A DNA stretch of 64,000 bases from CALKZN01 sp050633585 (GCA_050633585.1 JBOEGT010000004.1:27870-91869); one strand, 5' to 3'. Counted from the stretch's first letter, positions 53,943 through 63,085 are shown. The notes: a model not told the origin generated them from the letters alone. Made by a program: numbers and translations.

Positions 53943-54746
53943 ATGCTTAACGTTTCTCCTTTTCTGATCATCGGTTTCTATACAGTGGCTGTCGTGGGTT
54001 TGTTTTTTTCAAATAAACCGAATGCAAAGACATTTTTCACACCATTATTTTGGATCGCCTTATTGATTGGTTTGACACTACATTTCTCATTCACGGTTAA
54101 CGTTTCATACGTCGCCCACAGCTTTAACTTCAGCGTAGCGAGCATGTCGCTCTGGATCAGTGCTTTAGTCGTTAGCACATTCGTATTAGGATCTTTTATA
54201 TATCCCATTAAGAACCTAGCTATTATTGTGCTTCCATTGAGCATACTGAGCATCGCATTCGCTCTTTTTTGGGGCGATCAACAACAGCTAATTGATAATC
54301 GTAACAGCATATTCTACTGGCATATTGGCACCGCCGTTTCAGCCTTTACATTGCTAACATTATCAGTATTACAGGCATTGTTATTTGGTTACCAAGAACT
54401 CGCATTAAGAAAGCGCATGAAAAATGTTTTTTTAACATGGCTTCCTCCGATCCAAACAATGGAAAACGTATTATTTCGCTGTGTAATACTTGGGTTTATT
54501 TTATTGTCTATCGCAATATCTCTAGGGTCAATTTATAACTTTGAACTCAACCAGACTTTATTTACTTTTAACCACCATACTGTATTAGCAATCATGAGTT
54601 GGCTAGGTTTTGCTATCTTACTCTATGGCCGAATAAAGCTCGGCTGGCGCGGCATACAAGCCATCAACTGGACCCTAATAGGCTTCCTTTTATTAGGCCT
54701 TGGTTATTTTGGTACAAAAATGATCAGTGAATTAATACTTCGTTAA
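53943..54746 (+). CDS. ypjD: Cytochrome c assembly-type inner membrane protein YpjD
   Basis: The 267-residue protein has eight predicted membrane helices and the CcmC/CcsA-like features of YpjD: FYWHIGTAVSAFTLLTLSVLQALLFGYQELALRK and TFNHHTVLAIMSWLGFAILLYGR with conserved His residues. YpjD proteins are of unknown exact role, often beside ffh. It is followed by yjdM on the same strand after 30 bases. Confidence 0.9.
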   Translation: MLNVSPFLIIGFYTVAVVGLFFSNKPNAKTFFTPLFWIALLIGLTLHFSFTVNVSYVAHSFNFSVASMSLWISALVVSTFVLGSFIYPIKNLAIIVLPLSILSIAFALFWGDQQQLIDNRNSIFYWHIGTAVSAFTLLTLSVLQALLFGYQELALRKRMKNVFLTWLPPIQTMENVLFRCVILGFILLSIAISLGSIYNFELNQTLFTFNHHTVLAIMSWLGFAILLYGRIKLGWRGIQAINWTLIGFLLLGLGYFGTKMISELILR

Positions 54747-54776
54747 TATCCACTTCACTTTCAGTGACATACTTTT

Positions 54777-55121
54777 ATGAGCAACTTACCTCCTTGTCCA
54801 CAATGCAACTCCGAATACACCTACCGAGATCAACTGTTGTATGTGTGCCCAGAATGCGCTCATGAGTGGTCAGAGGATACAGACAGCGATGCTGCACTAG
54901 TTATCAGAGATAGCGTGGGTAATTTATTACAGGATGGCGATACCGTCACTATCATTAAAGACCTCAAAGTAAGAGGCTCATCTCAGGTCATTAAAGTCGG
55001 CACTAAAGCAAAGAATATTCGTTTACTAAACCCTGAAGAACACGACGATCACGACATTGATTGCAAAATACCAGGCTTTGGCCCCATGCGATTGAAATCA
55101 GATAAAATAAAAAAGGCCTAA
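54777..55121 (+). CDS. yjdM: YjdM (PhnA-like) zinc-ribbon protein
   Basis: The 114-residue protein has an N-terminal zinc ribbon (CPQCNSEYTYRDQLLYVCPECAHEW) and the PhnA/YjdM body (VRDSVGNLLQDGDTVTIIKDLKVRG-like, VGTKAKNIRLL, DCKIPGFGPMRLKS). Despite the PhnA name, it is not part of the phosphonate operon in E. coli, and its role is unclear. Length matches YjdM (111). Confidence 0.94.
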   Translation: MSNLPPCPQCNSEYTYRDQLLYVCPECAHEWSEDTDSDAALVIRDSVGNLLQDGDTVTIIKDLKVRGSSQVIKVGTKAKNIRLLNPEEHDDHDIDCKIPGFGPMRLKSDKIKKA

Positions 55122-55171
55122 CTCGCTAGAAGCTAGACCTCTTAAAGTTTTCGTGAAAGCTCGCTAGTCCC

Positions 55172-55885
55172 TTAAATCAAAGTCGTCAGAGAGTTTGTCA
55201 TTTCTCTTTCTGCTCGATCGACAGCTTCTTGAGAGCTGCCTAACAGCATAATAGACCCTGATTCTTTTTTGATGACCTTCACATAATCATGCTTCTCGTC
55301 ACTAGAGCGTTCAGGCATTTGATCACCTTTAAAATAAATCACAGTCACTAGACCTAGGCCATGATCAACCACAGCATGCCATGTTTTACGTTTGCCAATG
55401 GGACACAATTGCGAATAGCGCAAACCTGGAAGCTCAGCAATATCAGTCAAGCCCGCATAAGACGCCAAATGAGATTGCATACGTGCCTGCGCCGTTGCCT
55501 GAACGGTCGTTAACGATTGACGTTCAAAATCAATATGTTCGACAACCTGTTGATATAAATCATCAAAATCTTTAGACGCAAAATGGCTTTGCATGGCAAA
55601 AAAAGCAGCTGATAACGTTAGCATCACACCCGCAGCATAAGACATCCAACGAAAACGTCGATGGCTTTGCTCTTGTTGATGAATGACATGGCGCAGCTTT
55701 AAACGCGCCTTAAAATCATCTGGCGCTCGACTCACACTAGCCGCTTGAGCGAGCTGCTTATCAAATGCCAAAATACCTAAAAGATATTGACGGCAATCTT
55801 CGCAGTCTTCTTTATGTTGAGCAAATGCTTGTTCCTCGGAATAAGGATCAGACATTGCAAATTTTTTAAACTCAAAACAATTCAT
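55172..55885 (-). CDS. DUF3379 membrane protein, probable anti-sigma factor
   Basis: The 237-residue protein has an N-terminal cytosolic ZAS-like motif (QHKEDCEDCRQYL), a helix, then one membrane segment (about 80-100, WMSYAAGVMLTLSAAFFAM) and a periplasmic DUF3379 domain (about 105-237; LCPIGKRKTWHAVVDHGLGLVTVIYF). This is the layout of an anti-ECF factor with a periplasmic sensor. It lies 18 bases after the ECF sigma gene and probably holds that sigma factor inactive. The signal is unknown. Confidence 0.85.
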   Translation of the reverse strand: MNCFEFKKFAMSDPYSEEQAFAQHKEDCEDCRQYLLGILAFDKQLAQAASVSRAPDDFKARLKLRHVIHQQEQSHRRFRWMSYAAGVMLTLSAAFFAMQSHFASKDFDDLYQQVVEHIDFERQSLTTVQATAQARMQSHLASYAGLTDIAELPGLRYSQLCPIGKRKTWHAVVDHGLGLVTVIYFKGDQMPERSSDEKHDYVKVIKKESGSIMLLGSSQEAVDRAEREMTNSLTTLI

Positions 55886-55903
55886 TTCAATACCAATACA
55901 TAC

Positions 55904-56449
55904 CTAAACTTTGACACCAATCGCTTCGGCTTTATCATCACCCAGCAATTCACGCATCTTTTTTCGTGCCCGAAATAAACGCGTCATCACCGCACTTGAG
56001 CTAATACCTAATGTCTCAGCAATTTCATCACAAGAATACCCACCCAACACTTGCATCACTAAAGGCTCTCGATAGTCTTCTTCTAATTTATCCAACGCAC
56101 GTCGTAACTGAAACGATTCAACACTGTCGTCAAAATCCCGGTTTGATACGGCTGCATCATCAAGGTTTTCGACATCCACCATTTGATGACGTTTACGCTC
56201 AAATTGACGTGCATATTCACGGCGAAAGATTGTAAATAACCAGGCTTTTGCCGCTTTTGCATCTTGAAGATTATCCAATGATTTCCAGGCACGTAAATAC
56301 GTTTCCTGAATCACATCTTCAGCCATCGTCTTATTTTTGGTAACCCACAGTGCATAACGATATAAATCGTCGGAATGCGCGTCGATCAACAGCTCATATT
56401 TTCGTTGCTTATTATCAAACATATCTTTATTGACCGAAGCTTTTTGCAT
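55904..56449 (-). CDS. ECF sigma-70 family factor
   Basis: The 181-residue protein has sigma region 2 (LIDAHSDDLYRYALWVTKNKTMAEDVIQETYLRAWKSL, KAWLFTIFRREYARQFER) and region 4 (LDKLEEDYREPLVMQVLGGYSCDEIAETLGISSSAVMTRLFRARKKM). It directs RNA polymerase to an unknown regulon, paired with the DUF3379 protein. The ATG at 56449 has AGAAAG just upstream; an internal ATG at 56422 is a weaker alternative. Confidence 0.94.
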   Translation of the reverse strand: MQKASVNKDMFDNKQRKYELLIDAHSDDLYRYALWVTKNKTMAEDVIQETYLRAWKSLDNLQDAKAAKAWLFTIFRREYARQFERKRHQMVDVENLDDAAVSNRDFDDSVESFQLRRALDKLEEDYREPLVMQVLGGYSCDEIAETLGISSSAVMTRLFRARKKMRELLGDDKAEAIGVKV

Positions 56450-56522
56450 TTTCTTTCTAATTTATTTAATTTTTATTTAGTTTTTATTAGTATTTACTAC
56501 TCAGCTTTTCAAATTATATCAC

Positions 56523-57302
56523 TTAAACATTCAAAAACCGTTTCATCGCTTCAATCATTGCTTGACGCTGCTCAACATGAATCCAATGCCCTGCGTCTAC
56601 TGAATCGAACAATGCTTGAGGGAAATGCTTTTGAATTAATCCGAACATTGTTGGCTGCACATACTCTGACCGCTCGCCATACAAAAACAAAGTGGAATGC
56701 TCTGAAACCTGATTGAGTAGGACTTCTTCTGGAAAGCCCACAATTTGCGTCATATACTCATGCAACACTCTCAGGTTCAACTTCCACCGAAACAAACCAT
56801 CCTTTCGCTCAAGGCTTTGCATCAAGAACAACCGAGTCGCACTATCAGGAATTGCCACTTGTAATAATTTATCCGCTTCTGAACGAGACCCAATTGACGT
56901 GATATCAATCTCTGCCATCGACTCAAGAAATGGTGCATGACTATGAGAGTAAGCGACCGGAGCGATGTCTAAAACAATCAATGACCTCATTTCTTTGACC
57001 GATGCGTAATCCGATAATGCATAGACCATCGCGGCCTTCCCTCCCATACTATGACCACACAGTACGAAGTCCCTCAATTGTAAACTGGCAATAAACGCAT
57101 CCAAATCATCAGCCATATCCCGATAAGACATCGTATTTACCTGTGGAGAATCACCATGGTTACGCTGATCAACTACATACACCTTAAAGTCCTTAGACAG
57201 CTCCCTAGCAACCCCTCGCCAATTAGCAATTGAACCAAAAAGCCCATGAACAAGAATAAGCGCTGGACCTGACTCGCCAAATACCTGAAAATTCAACTGC
57301 AT
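56523..57302 (-). CDS. ybfF: YbfF-like alpha/beta hydrolase
   Basis: The 259-residue esterase has the oxyanion HG in LVHGLFGSIANWRG, the nucleophile Ser in LCGHSMGGKAAM, and the catalytic His in SVDAGHWIHVEQRQAM. It closely follows E. coli YbfF, which hydrolyses acyl-CoA and short esters in vitro. It is cytosolic, with no signal peptide. It is divergent from the cold-shock-domain gene. Confidence 0.92.
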   Translation of the reverse strand: MQLNFQVFGESGPALILVHGLFGSIANWRGVARELSKDFKVYVVDQRNHGDSPQVNTMSYRDMADDLDAFIASLQLRDFVLCGHSMGGKAAMVYALSDYASVKEMRSLIVLDIAPVAYSHSHAPFLESMAEIDITSIGSRSEADKLLQVAIPDSATRLFLMQSLERKDGLFRWKLNLRVLHEYMTQIVGFPEEVLLNQVSEHSTLFLYGERSEYVQPTMFGLIQKHFPQALFDSVDAGHWIHVEQRQAMIEAMKRFLNV

Positions 57303-57438
57303 AAAAAATTTTGTTCCCTATTAAATTAATGGCCGAATATTACCTCAACCCAATAGAGGATTGATACAATTTAACGTTATAATACGGCCAATCAATTTAA
57401 TAACAATAAACATACTCTACTAACTAAGAATTAAAAAT

Positions 57439-57765
57439 ATGCCAAAAGGACATTTAAAAAGCTGGCGACGAGATCGCGGATTTGGTTTTATCAACGTTGA
57501 AGGCCGTGATACCGATGTGTTTGTACACATCTCCGAGCTTCGCGCCTTAGGCCGCCCTCCTCGGGTAGGTGATGAAATAAGCTTTGACATTGAAACTCAA
57601 GACAACGGTAAAGTGAGGGCTATTAATTGCTCGGTTAAAGGCTCATCAAAAGATTCACAAAACCATCCATCTCATAACAATAGTAACCAAGGCAGCAAAA
57701 CGACATTAATTGCAGTCGCTGTTATAGCGATAGTTATTATAGGGCTATACCTTTACCTAAAATAA
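57439..57765 (+). CDS. Cold-shock-domain protein with C-terminal membrane anchor
   Basis: The 108-residue protein has a CSD (residues 2-65, RGFGFINVEG and DVFVHISEL as RNP1/RNP2), an Asn/Ser/His-rich linker, and one membrane helix at the end (about 88-106, TTLIAVAVIAIVIIGLYLYL). It looks like the front half of the CSD-DUF1294 family, whose full members have several helices. A membrane-tethered RNA/DNA binder is the reading. It is followed by a 13-bp hairpin. Confidence 0.88.
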   Translation: MPKGHLKSWRRDRGFGFINVEGRDTDVFVHISELRALGRPPRVGDEISFDIETQDNGKVRAINCSVKGSSKDSQNHPSHNNSNQGSKTTLIAVAVIAIVIIGLYLYLK

Positions 57766-57790
57766 CGCTCGCTTAAAAGGGCCTAACTCA

Positions 57791-57819
57791 TATAAAGCCA
57801 GCTTTCAGCTGGCTTTATA
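57791..57819 (+). terminator. Hairpin after the cold-shock-domain gene
   Basis: TATAAAGCCAGCT (57791-57803) pairs perfectly with AGCTGGCTTTATA (57807-57819), loop of three. The T-rich tail is weak (CTTT), so termination is likely but not ideal. Confidence 0.75.
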
Positions 57820-57860
57820 CTTTAAATGGCATCGAGATAATACACCCCTTATTAGCAGAA

Positions 57861-57891
57861 AATTTCTCATTAATACCTAAAATGAGAAATT
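57861..57891 (+). promoter_or_regulatory. Palindrome upstream of the TRAP-receptor sigma-54 promoter
   Basis: AATTTCTCATT (57861-57871) pairs with AATGAGAAATT (57881-57891), 9 bases apart. Its centre is about 77 bases upstream of the -24 box, the distance expected for a sigma-54 activator site. It shows no T-run and is unlike the SypG-like sites, so a different activator is expected. Confidence 0.55.
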
Positions 57892-57952
57892 CAACTCCTG
57901 CAACCCTCTATCAAAAGAGCGCCATCCTATAAGAAATAAGAAAATTATTTCT

Positions 57953-57968
57953 TGGCACGATACATGCT
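57953..57968 (+). promoter_or_regulatory. Sigma-54 promoter of the TRAP receptor gene
   Basis: TGGCACGATACATGCT fits the -24/-12 consensus (TGGCAC-N5-NTGCW) with GG and GC correctly spaced. The start point near 57979 gives a leader of about 28 bases. Confidence 0.82.
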
Positions 57969-58006
57969 TCTAATACTTCAATAGCATCAATAGCGAGGTA
58001 TTCATC

Positions 58007-59119
58007 ATGCATTCAAAAATTTTCAAACATATTAAAAACTGCACGTTCATCATCTGTTGTATTACTGGGAGCCTTATCACCCAAACCACTGCCAATGCGG
58101 CAGAGTCGAACAAAAAAGTCACTTGGCAACTCGCTCAAACATGGGGAGATGAACATTTATTGGGCTATCCAACAACTCGCTTATCTGAGCTCGTCAACGC
58201 ATTATCAGGCGGCAGCTTCAAAATTGAATTAGTCAACAAAAAAACGCATGGCAACACACGGGGAGTTTTCGATTTCGTCAAAGAAGGCAAATATCAAATG
58301 GGGCATTCAGCCTCGAACTTTTGGGCTAAAAAAGATCCCGACACTGTATTCTTTAGTGCCGTTCCATTTGGCATGGTGACACCCGAACTTTATTCTTGGT
58401 TTTACGAAGGTGGCGGCTTAGAACTCATGAACAAGGTTTATAGCAAACATGGCCTGATGTCTTTCCCAGGCGGTAACTCCGGACACCAGATGATAGGATG
58501 GTTTAATAAGGAAATCCGTTCCCTTGAAGATTTGAAAGGCTTAAAAATGCGCTTACCAGGACTCGCTGGGGAGGTCATGAAAGGTGTTGGGGTAAACATC
58601 ATAAACCCTCCCGTTAGCAAGCTAAAAGAAGCATTACAATCTGGTGAGCTTGAAGCCGTTGAATTTGTTGGCCCGGCCATCGATTTAAACCTAGGCCTAG
58701 CAGATGTTGCTAAATTTTATTATGTTGGCTGGCACTCTCCCAGTTCAGAAATGCAATTTATCGTTAACCCAACAGCATTTGAAAAGCTCTCAAACAAAAA
58801 CAAAGAAATCCTAAAACAGTCAATGCGTTTAGCCGCCTATGATGCATTCACTAAAATTGTGAATGAGAACGGCATCAAAATGCAAGAATTATTAACACAA
58901 TACCCACATATCGTACTCCGCTCATTCCCAAGTGATGTCATGCGAGCATTGGCTAAACAAACGAATATATCTATCGATAAACTTATTGAAAAAAGTGATG
59001 ACAAGCTAACACAAGAGATTGTTAGCTCTATGAGAGAACACCGAAAAAGAGCACGCGTTTGGACACGCTTCTCAGATCAAGCTTATTTAAATAATGTAGG
59101 CGCTATTATTCAGGACTGA
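58007..59119 (+). CDS. TRAP transporter solute-binding protein (DctP/TakP-like), orphan
   Basis: The 370-residue protein has a Sec signal peptide (about 10-33, ending TTANAA) and the DctP fold: WQLAQTWGDEHLLGYPTTRLSELV, GHSASNFWAKKDPDTVFFSAVPFGM, SLEDLKGLKMRLPGLAGEVM with the substrate arginine in KMRLPG, and EAVEFVGPAIDLNLGL. It resembles keto-acid receptors (TakP type). No DctQ or DctM membrane subunits lie nearby, so partners must be elsewhere or absent. A sigma-54 promoter and a palindrome precede it. Confidence 0.92.
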   Translation: MHSKIFKHIKNCTFIICCITGSLITQTTANAAESNKKVTWQLAQTWGDEHLLGYPTTRLSELVNALSGGSFKIELVNKKTHGNTRGVFDFVKEGKYQMGHSASNFWAKKDPDTVFFSAVPFGMVTPELYSWFYEGGGLELMNKVYSKHGLMSFPGGNSGHQMIGWFNKEIRSLEDLKGLKMRLPGLAGEVMKGVGVNIINPPVSKLKEALQSGELEAVEFVGPAIDLNLGLADVAKFYYVGWHSPSSEMQFIVNPTAFEKLSNKNKEILKQSMRLAAYDAFTKIVNENGIKMQELLTQYPHIVLRSFPSDVMRALAKQTNISIDKLIEKSDDKLTQEIVSSMREHRKRARVWTRFSDQAYLNNVGAIIQD

Positions 59120-59136
59120 TAATTTATCCATCGAGC

Positions 59137-59173
59137 ACAAAAAAACCAGAACAACAATGTTCTGGTTTTTTTG
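59137..59173. terminator. Bidirectional terminator between the TRAP receptor and dnaJ
   Basis: AACCAGAACA (59144-59153) pairs with TGTTCTGGTT (59158-59167), flanked by A-runs on the left and a seven-T run on the right. It serves the plus-strand TRAP receptor and, by symmetry, minus-strand dnaJ. Confidence 0.92.
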
Positions 59174-59192
59174 TGTTGCACAAATACGTTAT

Positions 59193-60320
59193 TTAAATAA
59201 TATCTTCGAAAAAACTTTTTACTTTATCTTTCCAAGAACTATCCTTAGGGCAATGCTGAGACCCACCCTTAGCAATCGATTCATCAAACTGCTTTAACAG
59301 GTCTTTTTGCTCTTTATTCAAGTTCACAGGTGTTTCAACTTGAATACGGCAATATTGATCTCCGACATAACCCTGAGCACGAACATTACTCACCCCTTTG
59401 CCACGCAATCGAAACTGTTTACCCGATTGACTACCTGCAGGAATTTTTAGTTTTGCTTTTCCATCCAATGTCGGCACTTCAATTTCACCGCCAATAGTTA
59501 ACGTCGAAAAACTAATCGGGACATCACAATAAAGATCGACACCATCACGTTCAAAAATATCATGAGGTTTGACGCTTACAGTGACATATAAATCACCTCG
59601 AACGCCGCCACCCTGTGGCGCATCACCTTCACCCGACAGACGTATTTGATCACCATTATCGACACCTGCGGGAATTTTAACGGCAAGCTTCTTAGTCTCC
59701 TGTTCTTGTCCAGTTCCTCGGCATGATGTGCACGGATCAGTAATAACTGTACCCTTACCATGACAAGTAGGGCATGTTTGTTGGACGGCAAAGAACCCTT
59801 GAGACATTCGAACTTGGCCTTGTCCATGACAAGTGCCACAGGTTTTAGCCTCAGTGCCTTTCTTCGCTCCAGTGCCATCGCAAGCAGAACAATCTTTATG
59901 TCGCCTAACAGACACATTCACTTCTTTACCGCGAACAGCATCTTCTAAGGTCATTTGAATTTCATGACCCAAATCTGCGCCTCGTCGTTGGCGCTGACGC
60001 TGCGCGCCACCGCCGCCTCCACCAAAGATATCGCCAAATATGTCACTAAATGAATCGCCAAAACCACCAGCGCCTTGACCGCCTCCCATTGAAGGGTCTA
60101 CCCCCGCATGGCCATATTGATCATAAGCAGCACGTTTTTGTGAATCTGAAAGAATTTCATAAGCCTCTTTCGCTTCTTTAAACTTTTTTTCAGCTGCCGC
60201 ATCACCCGGATTGCGATCGGGGTGATGTTTCATGGATTTACGGCGATACGCTTTCTTCAAATCCGCTTCTGACACATTTCGGTCAACATCTAGTACTTCA
60301 TAGTAATCGCGCTTTGACAT
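59193..60320 (-). CDS. dnaJ: Chaperone DnaJ
   Basis: DnaJ stimulates DnaK ATPase. The J-domain has HPD in MKHHPDRNPGD, then a Gly/Phe-rich linker and four zinc motifs (CSACDGTGAKKG, CGTCHGQGQV, CPTCHGKGTV, CTSCRGTGQ), then the C-terminal substrate domains. I choose the ATG at 60318-60320 (MSKRDYYE, 375 residues), as in E. coli; an in-frame TTG four codons upstream is less likely. An 11-bp stem (60375-60385 with 60391-60401) sits in the gap after dnaK and may lower dnaJ expression. Confidence 0.98.
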   Translation of the reverse strand: MSKRDYYEVLDVDRNVSEADLKKAYRRKSMKHHPDRNPGDAAAEKKFKEAKEAYEILSDSQKRAAYDQYGHAGVDPSMGGGQGAGGFGDSFSDIFGDIFGGGGGGAQRQRQRRGADLGHEIQMTLEDAVRGKEVNVSVRRHKDCSACDGTGAKKGTEAKTCGTCHGQGQVRMSQGFFAVQQTCPTCHGKGTVITDPCTSCRGTGQEQETKKLAVKIPAGVDNGDQIRLSGEGDAPQGGGVRGDLYVTVSVKPHDIFERDGVDLYCDVPISFSTLTIGGEIEVPTLDGKAKLKIPAGSQSGKQFRLRGKGVSNVRAQGYVGDQYCRIQVETPVNLNKEQKDLLKQFDESIAKGGSQHCPKDSSWKDKVKSFFEDII

Positions 60321-60374
60321 GTTTTTTCTCAATAACTCAGTATAAAACTTACATATAACTCAATGAAAACAGGA

Positions 60375-60401
60375 AAGCCGCTTGAAAAGATCAAGCGGCT
60401 T
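60375..60401 (-). repeat. Hairpin between dnaK and dnaJ
   Basis: AAGCCGCTTGA (60375-60385) pairs perfectly with TCAAGCGGCTT (60391-60401), loop of five. On the minus strand the tail is CCTGTTTTC, so it is a weak terminator at most and probably a partial attenuator or stability element. Confidence 0.7.
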
Positions 60402-60416
60402 AACCTTGAACACTAA

Positions 60417-62342
60417 TTATGCGTTTTTATTATTGTCTTCGTCGTCTTTGACTTCTTCAAATTCCGCGTCAACAACATTATCATCCGCTGGTGCAGCTTC
60501 TTCACCCGCATCAGCTCCGCCTTGTTCAGCATACATGGCTTCAGCAAGCTTGTGACTCGCTTCCATTAACGCTTGAGTCTTCGCATTGATATCTTCGACA
60601 TCATCACCTTTCACGGACTCTTCAACATCAACAATCGCTGCTTCGATTTTTTGCTTTTCGTCAGCATCTACTTTGTCTTCAGCTTCACTTAACGTCTTTT
60701 TAACGCCATGAACCATTTGCTCTGCTTGATTGCGAGCATCGACAAGCTCTTTTGCTTTCTTATCTTCTTCAGCATGCGCTTCAGCATCCGCTACCATTGC
60801 TTCGATTTCTGCATCACTCAAACCAGAACTTGATTTAATTTCAATCTTATTCTCTTTACCCGTTGCTTTATCTTTTGCTGAAACGTTCAAAATACCATTC
60901 GCATCAATATCAAAAGTCACTTCAATTTGAGGTGTTCCACGTGGCGCTGGAGGAATGTCGGACAAGTTAAATTGGCCAAGTGATTTATTGCCACTAGCCA
61001 TTTCACGTTCACCTTGCAACACATGAACTGTCACCGCGTTTTGGTTGTCTTCAGCGGTTGAAAAGACTTGGCTTGCATTGGTTGGAATTGTTGTATTTTT
61101 CTCAACCAACTTAGTCATCACACCGCCCATGGTTTCGATACCCAAGGAAAGAGGTGTTACATCAAGTAATAAAACGTCTGTTACATCACCACCAAGTACA
61201 CCGCCTTGAATTGCCGCACCTAAAGCCACCGCTTCATCTGGGTTAACATCTTTACGAGGTTCTTTACCAAAGAATTCAGCAACCGCTTCTTGCACTTTAG
61301 GCATACGTGTTTGACCACCAACCAAAATGACATCGTCTAAGTCACTAGCAGATAAACCCGCATCTTTTAAAGCAACTTTACAAGGTTCGATACTGCGATC
61401 AACTAAATCTTCTACTAACGCTTCTAATTTTGCACGTGTTAACTTCATGACCAAGTGCTTAGGGCCTGAAGCGTCAGCAGTAATATATGGCAAGTTAATT
61501 TCTGTTTGAGAACTAGAAGATAACTCAATCTTTGCTTTTTCAGCAGCATCTTTTAAACGCTGCATCGCTAAAGGATCTCCTTTTAAATCAAAATTTTGAT
61601 CTTTTTTGAACTCATCAGCCAAATATTCGATGATGCGATTATCAAAATCTTCACCACCTAAAAACGTATCACCATTTGTCGCTAACACTTCAAATTGATA
61701 TTCACCATCAATTTCAGCAATTTCAATGATCGACACATCAAATGTGCCTCCACCTAAATCATAAACTACAATTTTGCTATCGCCTTTTGCCGCTTTATCC
61801 ATGCCATAAGCTAATGCTGCAGCTGTTGGCTCATTGATAATACGCTTAACATCAAGACCCGCAATTTTACCCGCGTCTTTCGTTGCTTGACGTTGTGAAT
61901 CATTAAAATATGCAGGCACAGTCACAACTGCTTCTGTGACCTCTTCACCTAAAAATTCTTCAGCAGTCGCTTTCATTTTTTGAAGTACACGTGCCGAAAT
62001 TTCCGGAGCAGCCATTTGATTTCCATCAACTTCCACCCACGCGTCGCCATTTTTCGCTTTGACGATTTTATATGGCATCAAGTCTTTATCACGTTGAACC
62101 ACTTTTTCATCAAATTTACGGCCAATTAAACGCTTAACCGCGTACAGAGTTTTTTCTGGATTAGTCACAGACTGACGCTTTGCAGACTGCCCAACTAACA
62201 CTTCACCATCATCCGCATATGCGACATATGATGGCGTAGTACGATCACCCTCGCTATTTTCAATTACACGTGGTTTATCACCATCCATAACTGCAACACA
62301 AGAGTTGGTTGTACCTAAATCAATTCCAATAATTTTTCCCAT
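60417..62342 (-). CDS. dnaK: Chaperone DnaK (Hsp70)
   Basis: The 641-residue protein has the Hsp70 nucleotide-binding domain (IGIDLGTTNSCVAVMDG, VYDLGGGTFDVSII, VILVGGQTRMPKVQ), the DVLLLDVTPLSLGIET linker/substrate domain and an acidic C-terminal tail ending in EFEEVKDDEDNN-type sequence. With DnaJ and GrpE it folds and rescues proteins. Its own sigma-32 promoter lies in the 152-base gap after grpE. Confidence 0.99.
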   Translation of the reverse strand: MGKIIGIDLGTTNSCVAVMDGDKPRVIENSEGDRTTPSYVAYADDGEVLVGQSAKRQSVTNPEKTLYAVKRLIGRKFDEKVVQRDKDLMPYKIVKAKNGDAWVEVDGNQMAAPEISARVLQKMKATAEEFLGEEVTEAVVTVPAYFNDSQRQATKDAGKIAGLDVKRIINEPTAAALAYGMDKAAKGDSKIVVYDLGGGTFDVSIIEIAEIDGEYQFEVLATNGDTFLGGEDFDNRIIEYLADEFKKDQNFDLKGDPLAMQRLKDAAEKAKIELSSSSQTEINLPYITADASGPKHLVMKLTRAKLEALVEDLVDRSIEPCKVALKDAGLSASDLDDVILVGGQTRMPKVQEAVAEFFGKEPRKDVNPDEAVALGAAIQGGVLGGDVTDVLLLDVTPLSLGIETMGGVMTKLVEKNTTIPTNASQVFSTAEDNQNAVTVHVLQGEREMASGNKSLGQFNLSDIPPAPRGTPQIEVTFDIDANGILNVSAKDKATGKENKIEIKSSSGLSDAEIEAMVADAEAHAEEDKKAKELVDARNQAEQMVHGVKKTLSEAEDKVDADEKQKIEAAIVDVEESVKGDDVEDINAKTQALMEASHKLAEAMYAEQGGADAGEEAAPADDNVVDAEFEEVKDDEDNNKNA

Positions 62343-62416
62343 TTTAATTACCTCTCAATAATCATTCATTACGATTAGCGCACTAATCTATCTGCATTAT
62401 TTCTATTATGTTCTCT

Positions 62417-62444
62417 ACGTGGGGTTGGCCATTTTATTTTCAAG
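62417..62444 (-). promoter_or_regulatory. Sigma-32 heat-shock promoter of dnaK
   Basis: On the minus strand CTTGAA (62439-62444) is followed after 14 bases by CCCCACGT (62417-62424), a close match to CTTGAA-N13-15-CCCCATNT. It allows dnaK to be induced separately from grpE. Confidence 0.85.
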
Positions 62445-62494
62445 AAATCCAATAAAAACTTTGGCTTTTCCACATCAAATTACGTGTTATTCCA

Positions 62495-63085
62495 CTATTT
62501 TTGCGCCACAACGACCATAGCTGGTCGCAACAGGCGGTCATGTAATTGATAACCGCGTTGGATTGTATTCACAACACTACCGGGCTCTACTTCATCACTA
62601 GGAACCATTGTCATCGCTTGATGCAGGTTTGGATCCAACTTATCACCTGCTACTGGCGCAATTTCAGTAATTGAAAACTTTTCAAACAAACTATCTAGTT
62701 GCTTAAGCGTTAACTCTAAACCTTCACGCATGCTTTTCACGGCATCGCTATCTTGTGCTTCAATTTCAGTTTCACTTGCAATTTGCAAAGAATCACGAAC
62801 ATTCACAAGCTCACGAGCAATCCCATCATTCGCAAACTTACGGCTGTCTGAAATTTGCTTTTCTGAACGACGACGGACATTTTCCATTTCCGCTTTTGTA
62901 CGAAGTAATTGGTCCGTAAACTGAGCTTGCTGTGCTTCTAGCTCAGCTTGCAATGACTCTACGGTAGGCTCCGAAGCATTAGCTTCCGGCGCCTCTTCTT
63001 GTTCCGCTACAGCCGCTTGATCAACATTGATCTCTTCTTCTAACTCTTGCGAGGTTTCTTTATTTCCAGTATTCGACATAGTCAT
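62495..63085 (-). CDS. grpE: Nucleotide exchange factor GrpE
   Basis: GrpE releases ADP from DnaK. The 196-residue protein has a long N-terminal helix with an acidic start (EEEINVDQAAVAEQEEAP), QFTDQLLRTKAEMENVRRRSEKQI, and the C-terminal wing (LDPNLHQAMTMVPSDEVEPGSVVNTIQRGYQLHDRLLRPAMVVVAQ). Length is standard. It is first in the grpE-dnaK-dnaJ set and has its own sigma-32 promoter. Confidence 0.98.
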   Translation of the reverse strand: MTMSNTGNKETSQELEEEINVDQAAVAEQEEAPEANASEPTVESLQAELEAQQAQFTDQLLRTKAEMENVRRRSEKQISDSRKFANDGIARELVNVRDSLQIASETEIEAQDSDAVKSMREGLELTLKQLDSLFEKFSITEIAPVAGDKLDPNLHQAMTMVPSDEVEPGSVVNTIQRGYQLHDRLLRPAMVVVAQK

